A DNA stretch of 64,000 nucleotides from Paenibacillus agri (GCF_013359945.1 NZ_JABWCS010000220.1:1-64000); one strand, 5' to 3'; counted from the stretch's first letter, positions 1 to 8,890 are shown. The notes: generated by a model from the letters alone, not told the origin. Numbers and translations are program-made.

Positions 1-427
1 CTGCTCCGAAGCTACGATCAGCGCCCAAGCTACTCAAGCTGCTCCGAAGCTACTCGATCATCGCCTAAGTTACTCAAGCTGCTCCGAAGCTACTCGATCA
101 GCGCCTAAGTTACTCAAGCTGCTCCGAAGCTACTCGATCAGCGCCTAATTTACTCAAGCTGTTCCGAAGCTACGATCTGAGTCCAAGCTACTCAAGCTGT
201 TCCGAAGCTACGATCAGCGCCCAAGTTACTAAGCTGCTCCGAAGCTACTCGATCAGCGCCCAAGCTACTCAAGCTGCTCCGAAGCTACGATCAGCGCCCA
301 AGCTACTCAAGCTGCTCCGAAGCTACTCGATCATCGCCTAAGCTACTCAAGCTGCTCCGAAGCTACTCGATCATCGCCTAAGTTACTCAAGCTGCTCCGA
401 AGCTACGATCTGAGTCCAAGCTACTTC
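1..427. repeat. Tandem array of 37-40 bp units, about 11 copies
   Basis: Units begin at 1, 39, 79, 119, 159, 197, 234, 274, 312, 352 and 392. Each opens with CTGCTCCGAAGCTAC (or CTGTTCC) and ends with TACTCAAG. Lengths are 37, 38 or 40 bp; the 38s mostly lack a TC pair before GATC. Because unit length is not a multiple of three and varies, the array is unlikely to be coding. There are no spacers, so it is not a CRISPR. It begins at the window edge, so the true copy number may be higher. Function not known. Confidence 0.93.
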
Positions 428-434
428 AAATGTA

Positions 435-627
435 AATAACGGCATTTTTGTACCTTAATTTTGTTGGAATGGATGATATGAGCAAAATAAGTGCATTTTT
501 GTATGCTAATTCTTGCTGAAACGGTCCAAGGAGGGCACTTTTCACAAAATAAGGTACAATAATGCACTTATATCCTTAATTTTCCTCTAAACAAGAAATA
601 TAAGGTACGAAAATGCCGTTAATTTGG
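435..627. repeat. Nested inverted repeats of a 20-bp AT-rich element
   Basis: A motif close to TAACGGCATTTTTGTACCTTA occurs four times: forward near 437-458 and 489-511, reversed near 550-572 and 601-622. The outer pair matches almost perfectly over about 20 bp and the inner pair slightly less well, so the segment could fold into a long hairpin or cruciform with an inner hairpin. No open reading frame of note runs through it. It resembles miniature intergenic repeats, but that assignment is an inference. Confidence 0.8.
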
Positions 628-866
628 AATAAAGAATGAAATAGCGTTGATCATCTTTATGGCGTCCAAGACAACTGTGGCGGAAAGCTCATCTTTGCTG
701 GAGAGCCACGGGGAACACTGTTTGAATTTTAAAATCCCTTATATAACTAAGGCGATAAATAGTCATCTAGATAACAAGGAGTTAACGAGATATAAAGGGC
801 TAACGAGACATTAAAACTGCTGAGATAACAAGAATATCTAAAAGAAAAATAGAAAGGAGCACTTTT
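628..866. other. Non-coding leader before the GH88 gene
   Basis: An AT-rich stretch with two copies of a short motif, GNTAACGAGA (near 781-790 and 800-809). No convincing sigma-A promoter with a consensus -35 was identified. The final part supplies the ribosome binding site AAAGGAG at 853-859, upstream of the gene at 867. Confidence 0.4.
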
Positions 867-1994
867 ATGATGGAAACAACACAAAATACCTTCGATGCCG
901 CCGCAGTCTGGGGGAGAATGGAGCGCAAGACGACGCTTATGCTCCGCCTGATTGGCGATAAATCGCCACATGTAGCCGGGAAAGACGGCAAGTATGACGA
1001 CAAGCGGATCGACTGGTGGACGTCTGGCTTCTGGCCGGGTATCCTGTGGCTTATGTATGACATGACCGGGAAGGAAGCCTACAAGGAAGCCGCCTGGAGC
1101 TGGGACGAGCGGCTGGAGCGGCTCATGCTGGAGCCTAATGCCTACGATCATGATGTGGGCTTTCAATTCTTGCCCACGGCGGTGTTTAAGCATCTGCTGA
1201 CCGGCGATGCGGACGGCTTGCGCCGCGGGCTGTCCGCGGCGAACTTCCTTGCCGGACGCTATAACCTGAACGGCCGGTTCATCCGGGCCTGGAACGGCGA
1301 CAAGCATGGCTGGTCTATCATCGACACCTCTATGAACTTGTCGCTGCTGTTCTGGGCTTCACAGCAGTCCGGCGATCCCCGGTTCGCGCAGATCGCCCGG
1401 TCCCATGCGGAGACCGTGCTGAAGCACTTCATCCGGGATGACGGGTCGGTGAACCACATCGTGGTGTTCGACCCGGATTCCGGCGAGCGCCTCGAAGTGC
1501 TCGGCGGGCAGGGCCATGCCCCGGATTCCGGCTGGAGCCGGGGCGCAGCATGGGCGCTCTACGGCATGGCGAATACCTATCGCCACACGGGCGATGAGGT
1601 ATTTCTGCATGCGGCGCGGCGAGTCGCCCATTTTTTCCTCGCGAACCTCCCGGAGGATGAGGTCGCGCACTGGGATTTCCGCGCGGCAGCGAGCCTTACT
1701 GGCGAGCCGCGCGACACCTCAGCAGCCGCCTGCGCCGCGTCGGGGCTGCTGGAGATCGCCGAGCGTCTGACACCGGCCGAAGGCCGGGTCTATCGCGCGG
1801 CGGCGGAGCGCATCCTGCATTCGCTGGATGCGCACTACAGCACGTGGGAGGATGACAGCCATGAGGCCATCCTCCTCCACGGCACCGGCCACAAACCGGC
1901 CGGTGAGAACGTGGACGTGTCGCTAATTTATGGCGACTACTTCTTCGTGGAAGCCATCGCGAAGCTAGAGGGCTGGCAGCACCGAGTTTTTTGA
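867..1994 (+). CDS. Glycoside hydrolase family 88, unsaturated glucuronyl hydrolase
   Basis: Predicted cytoplasmic enzyme of 375 aa that removes the 4,5-unsaturated uronic acid from oligosaccharides left by polysaccharide lyases. Family hallmarks are visible: WWTSGFWPG at about 50-58, YDHDVGF at 93-99, DTSMN at 153-157, DSGWSRGAAWALYG near 220-235, and PRDTSAAACAASGLLE in the last quarter. D96 and D153 fit the two catalytic aspartates of the family. There is no signal peptide, as usual for GH88. Start ATG is preceded by AAAGGAG. The last 18 codons are repeated downstream in a 104-bp array. Its exact substrate (pectin-, alginate- or glycosaminoglycan-derived) cannot be read from sequence. The downstream regulator and binding protein may serve the same sugar, but they follow a terminator. 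Confidence 0.9.
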   Translation: MMETTQNTFDAAAVWGRMERKTTLMLRLIGDKSPHVAGKDGKYDDKRIDWWTSGFWPGILWLMYDMTGKEAYKEAAWSWDERLERLMLEPNAYDHDVGFQFLPTAVFKHLLTGDADGLRRGLSAANFLAGRYNLNGRFIRAWNGDKHGWSIIDTSMNLSLLFWASQQSGDPRFAQIARSHAETVLKHFIRDDGSVNHIVVFDPDSGERLEVLGGQGHAPDSGWSRGAAWALYGMANTYRHTGDEVFLHAARRVAHFFLANLPEDEVAHWDFRAAASLTGEPRDTSAAACAASGLLEIAERLTPAEGRVYRAAAERILHSLDAHYSTWEDDSHEAILLHGTGHKPAGENVDVSLIYGDYFFVEAIAKLEGWQHRVF

Positions 1995-2341
1995 TGCCAG
2001 CACCGGATTTTTTGAGCTGTTGTCCCCCGCACCCGCGCAGCTACTTCTTCGCGGAGGCCATCGCCAAGCTGAAGGGCTGGCAGCACCGAATTTTTTGATA
2101 GCAGCACCGTATTTTTTTGAGTTGTTGTCCCCCGCACCCGCGTAGCTACTCTTCGTGGAGGCCATCGCGAAGCTAGAGGGCTGGGAGCACCGAATTTTTT
2201 GATGGCAGCATCGGATTTTTTGAGGTATTGTCACCCGCACCGGCACAGTTACTTCTTCGCGGAGGCCATCGCCAAGCTGAAGGGCTGGCAGCACCGGATT
2301 TTTTGATGACAGCATCGGATTTTTTGAGCTGTTGTCACCCC
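1938..2341 (+). repeat. 104-bp tandem array duplicating the 3' end of the GH88 gene
   Basis: Four units start at 1938, 2042, 2147 and 2250. Unit 1 is the real gene end (residues YFFVEAIAKLEGWQHRVF and stop). Units 2 and 4 keep the same frame and stop and encode YFFAEAIAKLKGWQHRIF; unit 3 has lost one base in its TTCTTC run. Units 1 and 3 share GCGAAGCTAGAG while units 2 and 4 share GCCAAGCTGAAG, giving an A-B-A-B order that suggests duplication of a 208-bp dimer. Each unit also contains a second partial copy of CAGCACCGGATTTTTTGA. The extra copies have no start codon or ribosome binding site and are probably untranslated. Confidence 0.93.
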
Positions 2342-2384
2342 ACATCCTTGTAATTACGGCTTTTTTCAGGTGTAAACACCCATA

Positions 2385-2432
2385 TGACAATGACCCGAAA
2401 TGGAACCTTCCACTCGGGTCATTGTCATTTTT
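2385..2432 (+). terminator. Rho-independent terminator after the GH88 region
   Basis: Perfect 14-bp stem (TGACAATGACCCGA at 2385-2398 with its complement at 2414-2427), 15-nt loop, then a T run. It separates the GH88 gene and its repeat array from the AraC gene. Confidence 0.88.
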
Positions 2433-2531
2433 ATCAATCCATTTTAACTTTTTGAACATTCCCTCTGCTGAAATGATCGCTATAATAAGGATACGCCGAA
2501 TCCAAATCATATCAGAAGATGAGGGGTTTTT

Positions 2532-4892
2532 TTGAATCTAAAATATTTGTGGGAGAAACGGAAAAGTATCATCGTAACCTGGTTAATCTCATACAGCGCC
2601 GTCTTGTTTGTGCCGATGATTGTCAGCCTGCTGGTATACACCCAGTCGAGTCAGGCGCTGAAAAGTGAGATTCATCGTGCCAATGATTCCATGCTGAGAC
2701 AGGTTAGATATACCATTGACACCCAGATTGATCTGATGAAGCGTCTCAATATGGAGATGACTTGGAACAGCAAGCTCCAGGATCTGATGTATTCCAGCAA
2801 AACCCCGGGCGATGCCCAGTTCACGGTCTATCAATTGGTCAAAGAGCTGCGGATGTATCAGACCTCGTATGCCTCCATTGACGAGTTCTATGTCACCTGG
2901 GATCAAGACGGGTCTGTTATCCGGTCCGGTAATGTACGTGATTTGGAAACCGCTTTCAATACGATTCACAACACCGGTACCCTGACCTATGAACAGTGGC
3001 TGAATACGATCCATGGATCGGCGAATAACCGTTTTCTGCTGCTGCCTCATCTAGATTCGGCCAAACCGCAGACCGGCATAGCCTACCTGACCCACTTGCC
3101 GAAGGATTTGAACGGGAGGGAGACAGGGACGGTAGTGGTTATGGCGGATACCGCAAGGTTCCAGAAGGCCATCGAGGGCATATCCGGCTTCAGCGGTGGT
3201 CAAATCCTGGTCCTTAATGAAGAGAACGAGGTACTGCTGTCCAACCTGCCAGTATCCATCAATCTGGATCAGCTATTGCAGGATTTACCGGCCGACAGCG
3301 GCCAAGTCATGAATATTCCGGCAAGAGACGGGGATTCCGAGCTTTTTTACATTCAATCTTCCATATCTAAACTAAAATATGTCCTGATGATCCCGAGCAG
3401 TATTTATTGGGAAAAAGCGGAGTATGTCCGCAGATTCACTTATATCAGCCTCTTTCTCAGTTTTGTGAGCGCGGGGGTGCTGACCTGGTTCTTTATGCGC
3501 CGCAATTATTCACCGATTCAGCAGCTTGTACAGCTTCTGACAGACAAGAACTCTCATGAAGAACGGACCGACTGGAACGAACTGAGCTTTATTCAAAGAT
3601 CCATCTCGAAAACCAGAAGTGAAAAGGAAAAAATCGCTCTGCAGCTGGAGGCTCAACAGCATGTGCTGCGCTCTAATATGCTCAATCGGCTTCTCAAAGG
3701 TAAAACAGATCCGCTGATTCCATACGAAGAGGCATTTGAGTCTTTTGACATCAAGCTGTTGTCAGAAGAGTTTGCGGTGATCCTGTTCATGGTGGAGAAC
3801 GGTGAAAGTTTGTCCGCCCAGCTGCCAGGCATTGATCTGCATGAGAAAAGCAAGCTGATTCAGTTCATCATCAGTAATGTGGTAGAGGAGCTGGCGGAGC
3901 AGTATCACCATGTCGGATATACGGTGGAAGTGGATGATATGATGGTGTGTTTGGTGAATTGTGGAGAGCCTGAGTCCACTGTGTTCAAAGACGACCTGAA
4001 AGCTATTGCTGCGGAAGCGCAGCGCTTTCTGGCCAGCTATCAGATGGTACTGACGCTGTCCATCGGCGGCATTCATTCCTCCCTGTCAGGTATTGCTGAA
4101 GCGTACCGGGAGGCAGTAGACGCCATGGCCTACAAAATGGTGCTGGGCAAACAGGAGATCATTGCCTATGACGAAATTCGCAGAGAGACAACGGATCATT
4201 CACAGACCGGATATTATTATCCGTTACTGGTGGAGCAACAGATTATCAATCTGATCAAGGTGGGTGACATGGAGCAGGTCACCAAAATCATCGACGAGGT
4301 GACAGATCGTAACTTCAATCAGCCGGTTATTTCACTAACGCTTGCAAGGTGTCTGATCTTTAATCTTGCTGGAACTATGGTGAAGGCGATGAACGAACTT
4401 GGCGACGGGGACAGTAGCATATTGGGCGATAACCCTTTATGGCTGGATCAAATCATTGCTTGTGACACCATCCTGGAGATGAAGGCGGAGCTCCAGACAT
4501 TGGTTGCCGAAGTCTGTACGTTTGCCGCAGCCAAGTTGGAGCAGAACGTCTCACACGAACGGGCAGAATCGCTGCGCGATTTGGTTCTGAAGGTTACAGC
4601 GCATATAGAGGACCAATATAGTAATTCCAATCTGAGCGTCAATATGATCGGTGAGCATTTTAACATGAAGGGCAGTTATTTATCGAAGTTGTTTAAGAGC
4701 CAGACCGGGGAAGGCGTGCTGGATTATATCAACAAATACCGGATCGGGCAGGCTAAGGAGATGCTGAAGACGAGGCAGGCTTCAATTTCCGATATTGCTA
4801 AGCAGGCCGGGTACAACGAGGTGGCGACCTTTATTCGTGTATTCAAGAAATATGAGGGGATTACCCCGGGCAAATTCAAGGAAATGAAATGA
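2532..4892 (+). CDS. Membrane-bound AraC-family transcriptional regulator
   Basis: 786-aa one-component regulator of the YesS/YtdP kind. A membrane segment lies at about 12-37, an extracytoplasmic sensor region at about 40-300, a second membrane segment at 302-322, then a long cytoplasmic linker and a C-terminal AraC helix-turn-helix pair over about the last 100 residues (SVNMIGEHFNMKGSYLSKLF and SDIAKQAGYNEVATFIRVFK). The start is TTG, chosen for GATGAGGGG about 8 nt upstream; the codons following it read straight into the first membrane helix. The stop lies 27 nt before the solute-binding lipoprotein gene, so the two probably form an operon. Family members usually activate the neighbouring sugar transporter in response to an extracellular sugar; the ligand here is unknown. 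Confidence 0.9.
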   Translation: MNLKYLWEKRKSIIVTWLISYSAVLFVPMIVSLLVYTQSSQALKSEIHRANDSMLRQVRYTIDTQIDLMKRLNMEMTWNSKLQDLMYSSKTPGDAQFTVYQLVKELRMYQTSYASIDEFYVTWDQDGSVIRSGNVRDLETAFNTIHNTGTLTYEQWLNTIHGSANNRFLLLPHLDSAKPQTGIAYLTHLPKDLNGRETGTVVVMADTARFQKAIEGISGFSGGQILVLNEENEVLLSNLPVSINLDQLLQDLPADSGQVMNIPARDGDSELFYIQSSISKLKYVLMIPSSIYWEKAEYVRRFTYISLFLSFVSAGVLTWFFMRRNYSPIQQLVQLLTDKNSHEERTDWNELSFIQRSISKTRSEKEKIALQLEAQQHVLRSNMLNRLLKGKTDPLIPYEEAFESFDIKLLSEEFAVILFMVENGESLSAQLPGIDLHEKSKLIQFIISNVVEELAEQYHHVGYTVEVDDMMVCLVNCGEPESTVFKDDLKAIAAEAQRFLASYQMVLTLSIGGIHSSLSGIAEAYREAVDAMAYKMVLGKQEIIAYDEIRRETTDHSQTGYYYPLLVEQQIINLIKVGDMEQVTKIIDEVTDRNFNQPVISLTLARCLIFNLAGTMVKAMNELGDGDSSILGDNPLWLDQIIACDTILEMKAELQTLVAEVCTFAAAKLEQNVSHERAESLRDLVLKVTAHIEDQYSNSNLSVNMIGEHFNMKGSYLSKLFKSQTGEGVLDYINKYRIGQAKEMLKTRQASISDIAKQAGYNEVATFIRVFKKYEGITPGKFKEMK

Positions 4893-4919
4893 CACATCCG
4901 GAAGAAAGGAGGACGTTTC

Positions 4920-6668
4920 ATGAGAGAACATAGAACGGAGAGCAATGGTGTAGAGAGAGTTGCTGGAGAACAATATACAGGAAGTCTGGATGATCAGAAC
5001 GAATCAGCCCAGGATGGCAAGCGGGGGATAGTCGGTCAATCCCGGCACATCCTGTGGCTGCTGCTGTTGCTTGCGGTGTTGGGATCCTCCTGCAAGGCAC
5101 AGGAACCAAGGCAACAGGAGGCCTCATTGCCACCTTTCGCACAAAATAGTATAGAGGCGGATATTCCCCAAGAGGACGGTTATCCGATCCATACGAATAA
5201 GACGCTCACGTATTGGGCTGAGCTGAATGGCAACGCCGGCAATATCAAACCTACTTTTCAGGATGTCCCCTTCTTTCAGGAATGGCAGCGCCGGACCGGG
5301 GTAAAGCTGGATTTCATTCAGCCTCCAGCCAATCAGGCCAGAGAGGCCATTAATGTGTTACTGGCTTCGGGGGATCTACCGGATATGCTGGAATACGAAT
5401 GGGCCGGTTTTCCTGGGGGGCCGGAGAAGGCGATCAGCGACGGGTACATTTTGCGCTTGAATGAAGTCATGGACAAGTATGCACCTCATCTGAAGCAATA
5501 TCTACGTGAGCATCCCGAGATCGATAAGCAGATTAAGACGGATAGCGGCAGCTATTACGTATTCCCCTTCATCCAGGGAGAAGAACAACTGCTTACTTAC
5601 CAGGGGCCGATTATCCGCAAGGATTGGCTGGATGAGCTGGGGCTTCAGGTGCCTGTCACCATTGACGATTGGCATACCGTCCTGAAGGCCTTTAAGGAGA
5701 AGAAGGGGATTGCGGCACCCCTTAGTTTCCTGGGCGTCCCCAGCCCGCTGTTCGGTATCGAGAGTGGAGCCTTTGTCGGAGCTTTTGGAATCAAGAAAGG
5801 CTTTTATCTGGATCAGGGTCAAGTGAAGTACGGGGCAATGGAGCCTGGATACAAGTCCTTTCTGGCTCTGTTCCGAGAGTGGTATGCTGAAGGATTGATT
5901 GACAAAAATATGTCTTCCGTCGACACCAAGACGCTCGATGCCAATATGATCTCCGGCCGAAGCGGGGCCAGCATTTGGAATGCTGGTGCAGGCATTGGGA
6001 TGTGGCAGCCCGCTGTGAAGGACAAATGGCCGCAGGCCAAGTTCGTCCCGGCTCCTTATCCGGTGCTTCATGCTGGAGAGAAGCCGAAATTCGGGCAGAG
6101 AGCCAATGCCTACATGGGCAGTGGCGGCGTAGCGATTTCCAGCAGTAGCAAGAATGTAGAGGAAGCGGTTCGCATGCTGGATTACGGCTACAGTCCCGCA
6201 GGACATCTGCTCTTCAACTTTGGTATTGAAGGAATTAGCTATGAGATGAAGAACGGGTATCCGCTTTATACCGATCTTATCATGCAGAACAAGGATAGGC
6301 TGGCACCGGCTCAATCACTTGCCATGTATACGCGGGCCAGTTATTTTGGCCCTTTTGTACAGGATGCCCGTTATCTGGAGCAGTATTACTTCCTGCCTGA
6401 GCAGAAGGATGCTGTAAGCATCTGGTCAGACACCGATGCCAAGCACACTATGCTGCCGCAAATCTCCAAAACCGAGAAGGAGAGTACTGAGTTCTCCGCA
6501 ATCATGGCGGATGTTACGACACTGGTGGATGAAATGTCCCTGAAGATTATTTTTGGCATCGAGCCGCTAGAGAACTTCGACGATTACGTAGCCCAGATCA
6601 AAGCCCTGAAGATCGACCAGGCGATCGAGATTCAGACTGCGGCGCTGAAGCGCTATGTGAAACGGTGA
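4920..6668 (+). CDS. Extracellular solute-binding lipoprotein (LipO/YtcQ type)
   Basis: 582-aa binding protein of the family 1 sugar ABC transporters, expected to sit on the outer face of the membrane through a lipidated cysteine. An unusually long charged N terminus (about 43 residues) precedes a leucine-rich core at 45-55 and Cys58 (LGSSC); the residue at -3 is Gly, so the lipobox is not canonical. The start is fixed by AAGGAGG 7 nt upstream. The body has features of large oligosaccharide binders (TYWAELNGN, LLASGDLPDML, GYSPAGHLLFNFGIEG). It follows the AraC regulator as in YtdP-YtcQ pairs, but no permease genes follow: the next feature is a terminator and an iron-uptake operon. It may work with permeases encoded elsewhere or serve mainly as a sensor partner. 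Confidence 0.88.
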   Translation: MREHRTESNGVERVAGEQYTGSLDDQNESAQDGKRGIVGQSRHILWLLLLLAVLGSSCKAQEPRQQEASLPPFAQNSIEADIPQEDGYPIHTNKTLTYWAELNGNAGNIKPTFQDVPFFQEWQRRTGVKLDFIQPPANQAREAINVLLASGDLPDMLEYEWAGFPGGPEKAISDGYILRLNEVMDKYAPHLKQYLREHPEIDKQIKTDSGSYYVFPFIQGEEQLLTYQGPIIRKDWLDELGLQVPVTIDDWHTVLKAFKEKKGIAAPLSFLGVPSPLFGIESGAFVGAFGIKKGFYLDQGQVKYGAMEPGYKSFLALFREWYAEGLIDKNMSSVDTKTLDANMISGRSGASIWNAGAGIGMWQPAVKDKWPQAKFVPAPYPVLHAGEKPKFGQRANAYMGSGGVAISSSSKNVEEAVRMLDYGYSPAGHLLFNFGIEGISYEMKNGYPLYTDLIMQNKDRLAPAQSLAMYTRASYFGPFVQDARYLEQYYFLPEQKDAVSIWSDTDAKHTMLPQISKTEKESTEFSAIMADVTTLVDEMSLKIIFGIEPLENFDDYVAQIKALKIDQAIEIQTAALKRYVKR

Positions 6669-6718
6669 GAGGGAATCAGTGAACGTCGATATAACAGAGA
6701 GATATAAAGATATAAGAG

Positions 6719-6746
6719 CTCTGCCGAAAAGTGGCAGGGTTTTTTC
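6719..6746 (+). terminator. Terminator after the solute-binding protein gene
   Basis: Seven-pair stem (CTCTGCC with GGCAGGG, one G-T pair), loop GAAAAGT, followed by six T. It closes the AraC/binding-protein operon. Confidence 0.85.
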
Positions 6747-6830
6747 TTGTTTATTTGAGCCAAACTGGATGAGGTCCTGTTTGAAAAACCGGATGGTGTA
6801 AAAGTGGCGGTCTTGTCTTAAACTAATCAT

Positions 6831-6845
6831 TGATAATAATTATCA
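6831..6845 (+). promoter_or_regulatory. Fur box
   Basis: TGATAATAATTATCA is a perfect match to the 7-1-7 inverted-repeat Fur site of Bacillus (TGATAAT-N-ATTATCA). It lies 28 nt upstream of the siderophore-binding lipoprotein gene, and a -35-like TTGTCT is at 6813-6818, so bound Fur-Fe would block the promoter. Expression in iron starvation is the natural inference. Confidence 0.93.
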
Positions 6846-6873
6846 TTTTCATAAGAGGGGAAGAAAAACAGAG

Positions 6874-7854
6874 ATGCGTAAAAGAAAGCTACATATGGGA
6901 ATTGTTTTTACTATTCTGCTAAGCCTTGCTTTGGCTGGCTGCGGCAATAAAGATCAAGCGTCGGTTTCCGGCTCTAACACAACAAAAGGGGAGGCCGCTC
7001 CCACTGAGCAAGCTTCCAAGGCTGTCTCCATTAAGCACGCATGGGGCGAAACGGAGTTTGCACAAACGCCGCAAAAAATCGTTACACTGGATTTTTCCTT
7101 TATTGATACGTTGACTGCCCTTGGAGTGACGCCGGTAGGGAATGCAGGCGTAGGCAAGACCAAGGTTCCTGAATACTTGGCGGATAAAGTGACTGGAGTG
7201 GCCGATGTGGGAGAGCGCAAGGCTCCCAATTTGGAGGTCATCCAGTCCCTGAAGCCAGATCTGATCATTGCCAGTGTGGACCGTCATGCCATGATTCGGA
7301 AGGAACTGGAGGGTATTACGCAGACGGTTGCTTTTGATGATGCGAGTATTGATCAAATCATGAGCAATGTAACCACTATTGGAGAAATGCTGGGCAAGAG
7401 TGAAGAAGCCGACAAGGTGAACAATGGACTGAAAGCGAAGATTGCAGAAGTGAAGAGTAGTATGCAAGGCTCCCCTTCGGTTCTGGTAGTCGGCTACTTC
7501 GACGATCACTTCACGGTGTGGATCAAGGATTCCTTTATCGGAACGCTCTTGACGCAAAGCGGCCTGAACTATGCTTTCAATGGAGAGATTACCAGTACGG
7601 AAGGCAAGGGCGAGGGGACGCGTATGGCACTGGAACGTTTGCATGAGCTGAACCCGGATTATATCATGATGTATGGCGACAGCACAGATAAGCTCAAGTC
7701 CAACCCGCTATATCAAGATATGAAGGCTGTGAAGGAAGGCCATCTTGTGAATGTAGACCGTGATCTATGGGCGCGTGCCCGCGGACCGATTGCAGCGGAT
7801 AAGATTTTGACTCAGGTTCAGGATATCCTGAAGGAAAAAAGTGCATCCAAGTAG
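6874..7854 (+). CDS. Iron-siderophore ABC transporter substrate-binding lipoprotein
   Basis: 326-aa FecB/FeuA-type periplasmic-binding-like lipoprotein that captures a ferric siderophore outside the membrane. The signal peptide ends in the lipobox LALAGC (Cys23). The fold is recognisable from QKIVTLDFSFIDTLTALGV, LEVIQSLKPDLIIAS and the C-terminal YQDMKAVKEGHLVNVD segment. Start ATG has AGAGGGGA upstream. A perfect Fur box precedes it and two FecCD permease genes follow directly. Hydroxamate, citrate or catecholate specificity cannot be told from sequence alone. Confidence 0.92.
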   Translation: MRKRKLHMGIVFTILLSLALAGCGNKDQASVSGSNTTKGEAAPTEQASKAVSIKHAWGETEFAQTPQKIVTLDFSFIDTLTALGVTPVGNAGVGKTKVPEYLADKVTGVADVGERKAPNLEVIQSLKPDLIIASVDRHAMIRKELEGITQTVAFDDASIDQIMSNVTTIGEMLGKSEEADKVNNGLKAKIAEVKSSMQGSPSVLVVGYFDDHFTVWIKDSFIGTLLTQSGLNYAFNGEITSTEGKGEGTRMALERLHELNPDYIMMYGDSTDKLKSNPLYQDMKAVKEGHLVNVDRDLWARARGPIAADKILTQVQDILKEKSASK

Positions 7855-7867
7855 GGAGAGATCTCTT

Positions 7868-8890
7868 TTGAGTGATATCGGTTTGAAAAAAGAAGGGGAG
7901 GCGCGTAAAGCGCCCCCCTTGTGGTTGGTTTTCAGCATTTTCGGAGTGATTCTGCTTGCTATAGCCGCTGTCACCCTCAGCTACCGGGTAAAGGGATTGA
8001 CCTGGTCAACGTTGTTCTCCACCACAAACGATGAAGTCTTGACTTACACATTGTGGTCTATTCGCGCGCCCCGGCTTCTCCTGTCCATCATTTTGGGCGC
8101 CGGGCTTGCGGTTGCGGGCTGTCTGCTGCAGAGTATGACCCGCAATCCGCTGTCTGATCCCGAGATTCTGGGGATTAACCAAGGTGCTTCCTGCTTCGCA
8201 GTTATTGCCATCGTCGGATTTGGCGAGCGGGACAGCTCGACCGTGATTCTGCTGGCTTCTTTATGCGGTGCCGGGGCTATCGGTCTCTTAATTTCCTGGT
8301 TATCCCGTTACAGTGGAAATGATGCCTCCCGGCTAATGCTGGCGGGTGTTGCGATAAGTGCATTCATGGGTGCTTTAACAACCGGATTTATTTTGCTCTT
8401 TGAGACGCAGCTTATCGAGATTTTGTACTGGATGGCCGGAAAATTGACAGGGACTACATGGAGTGACAACAAACTGGTCTGGGCACTGGATATTCCCGCC
8501 CTAATCGTGGCTTTTTTGCTGGCCAGAACGTTGAATTTGCTGGGGCAAGGGGAAGAGCTGGCCACCGGGCTTGGGGTAAATGTGCCCCGTGTCCGGCAAC
8601 TGATCGGTGTACTGATCGTTGTTCTGACAGGCAGTGCTGTCGCCGTAGCGGGACCAATCGGTTTTATCGGACTCATGGTACCGCATATGGCGAAACGGCT
8701 CGGCGGTTTAGATCACAAGGTTATTTTACCGCTGTCCGCGATTATGGGAGCGGTGCTGCTGTCTGCTGCTGATTTTTTGTCGCAATGGCTGACTTATCCT
8801 GCTGATCTGCCAGTAGGTATTATTACGGCATTCATGGGGGTACCCTTCTTTTTGTACCTGCTGCGCCGTCAGCGGGAGGGCCATAGATAA
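7868..8890 (+). CDS. Iron-siderophore ABC transporter permease (FecCD family), first subunit
   Basis: 340-aa polytopic membrane protein, one half of the transport channel for a ferric siderophore. Family signatures include GAGLAVAGCLLQSMTRNPLSDPEILGI near the N-terminal third and the conserved VAGPIGFIGLMVPHMAKRLGG segment that contacts the ATPase. An in-frame ATG at 7841 lies inside the previous gene, but the TTG at 7868 is preceded by AGGGAGAG at ideal spacing and gives a normal FecCD N terminus, so TTG is preferred. It overlaps the next permease gene by one base. Confidence 0.93.
   Translation: MSDIGLKKEGEARKAPPLWLVFSIFGVILLAIAAVTLSYRVKGLTWSTLFSTTNDEVLTYTLWSIRAPRLLLSIILGAGLAVAGCLLQSMTRNPLSDPEILGINQGASCFAVIAIVGFGERDSSTVILLASLCGAGAIGLLISWLSRYSGNDASRLMLAGVAISAFMGALTTGFILLFETQLIEILYWMAGKLTGTTWSDNKLVWALDIPALIVAFLLARTLNLLGQGEELATGLGVNVPRVRQLIGVLIVVLTGSAVAVAGPIGFIGLMVPHMAKRLGGLDHKVILPLSAIMGAVLLSAADFLSQWLTYPADLPVGIITAFMGVPFFLYLLRRQREGHR

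Noticed and set aside
1..427. CRISPR array
   Set aside because: Units are contiguous and nearly identical with no unique spacers, and no cas genes are in the window.
747..1307. 186-aa minus-strand frame opposite the GH88 gene
   Set aside because: It is the antisense of a well-supported enzyme and has no recognisable domain.
1965..2510. 181-aa reading frame on the minus strand through the 104-bp array
   Set aside because: It only reads the tandem repeat backwards, giving a repetitive product with no family, and has no ribosome binding site.
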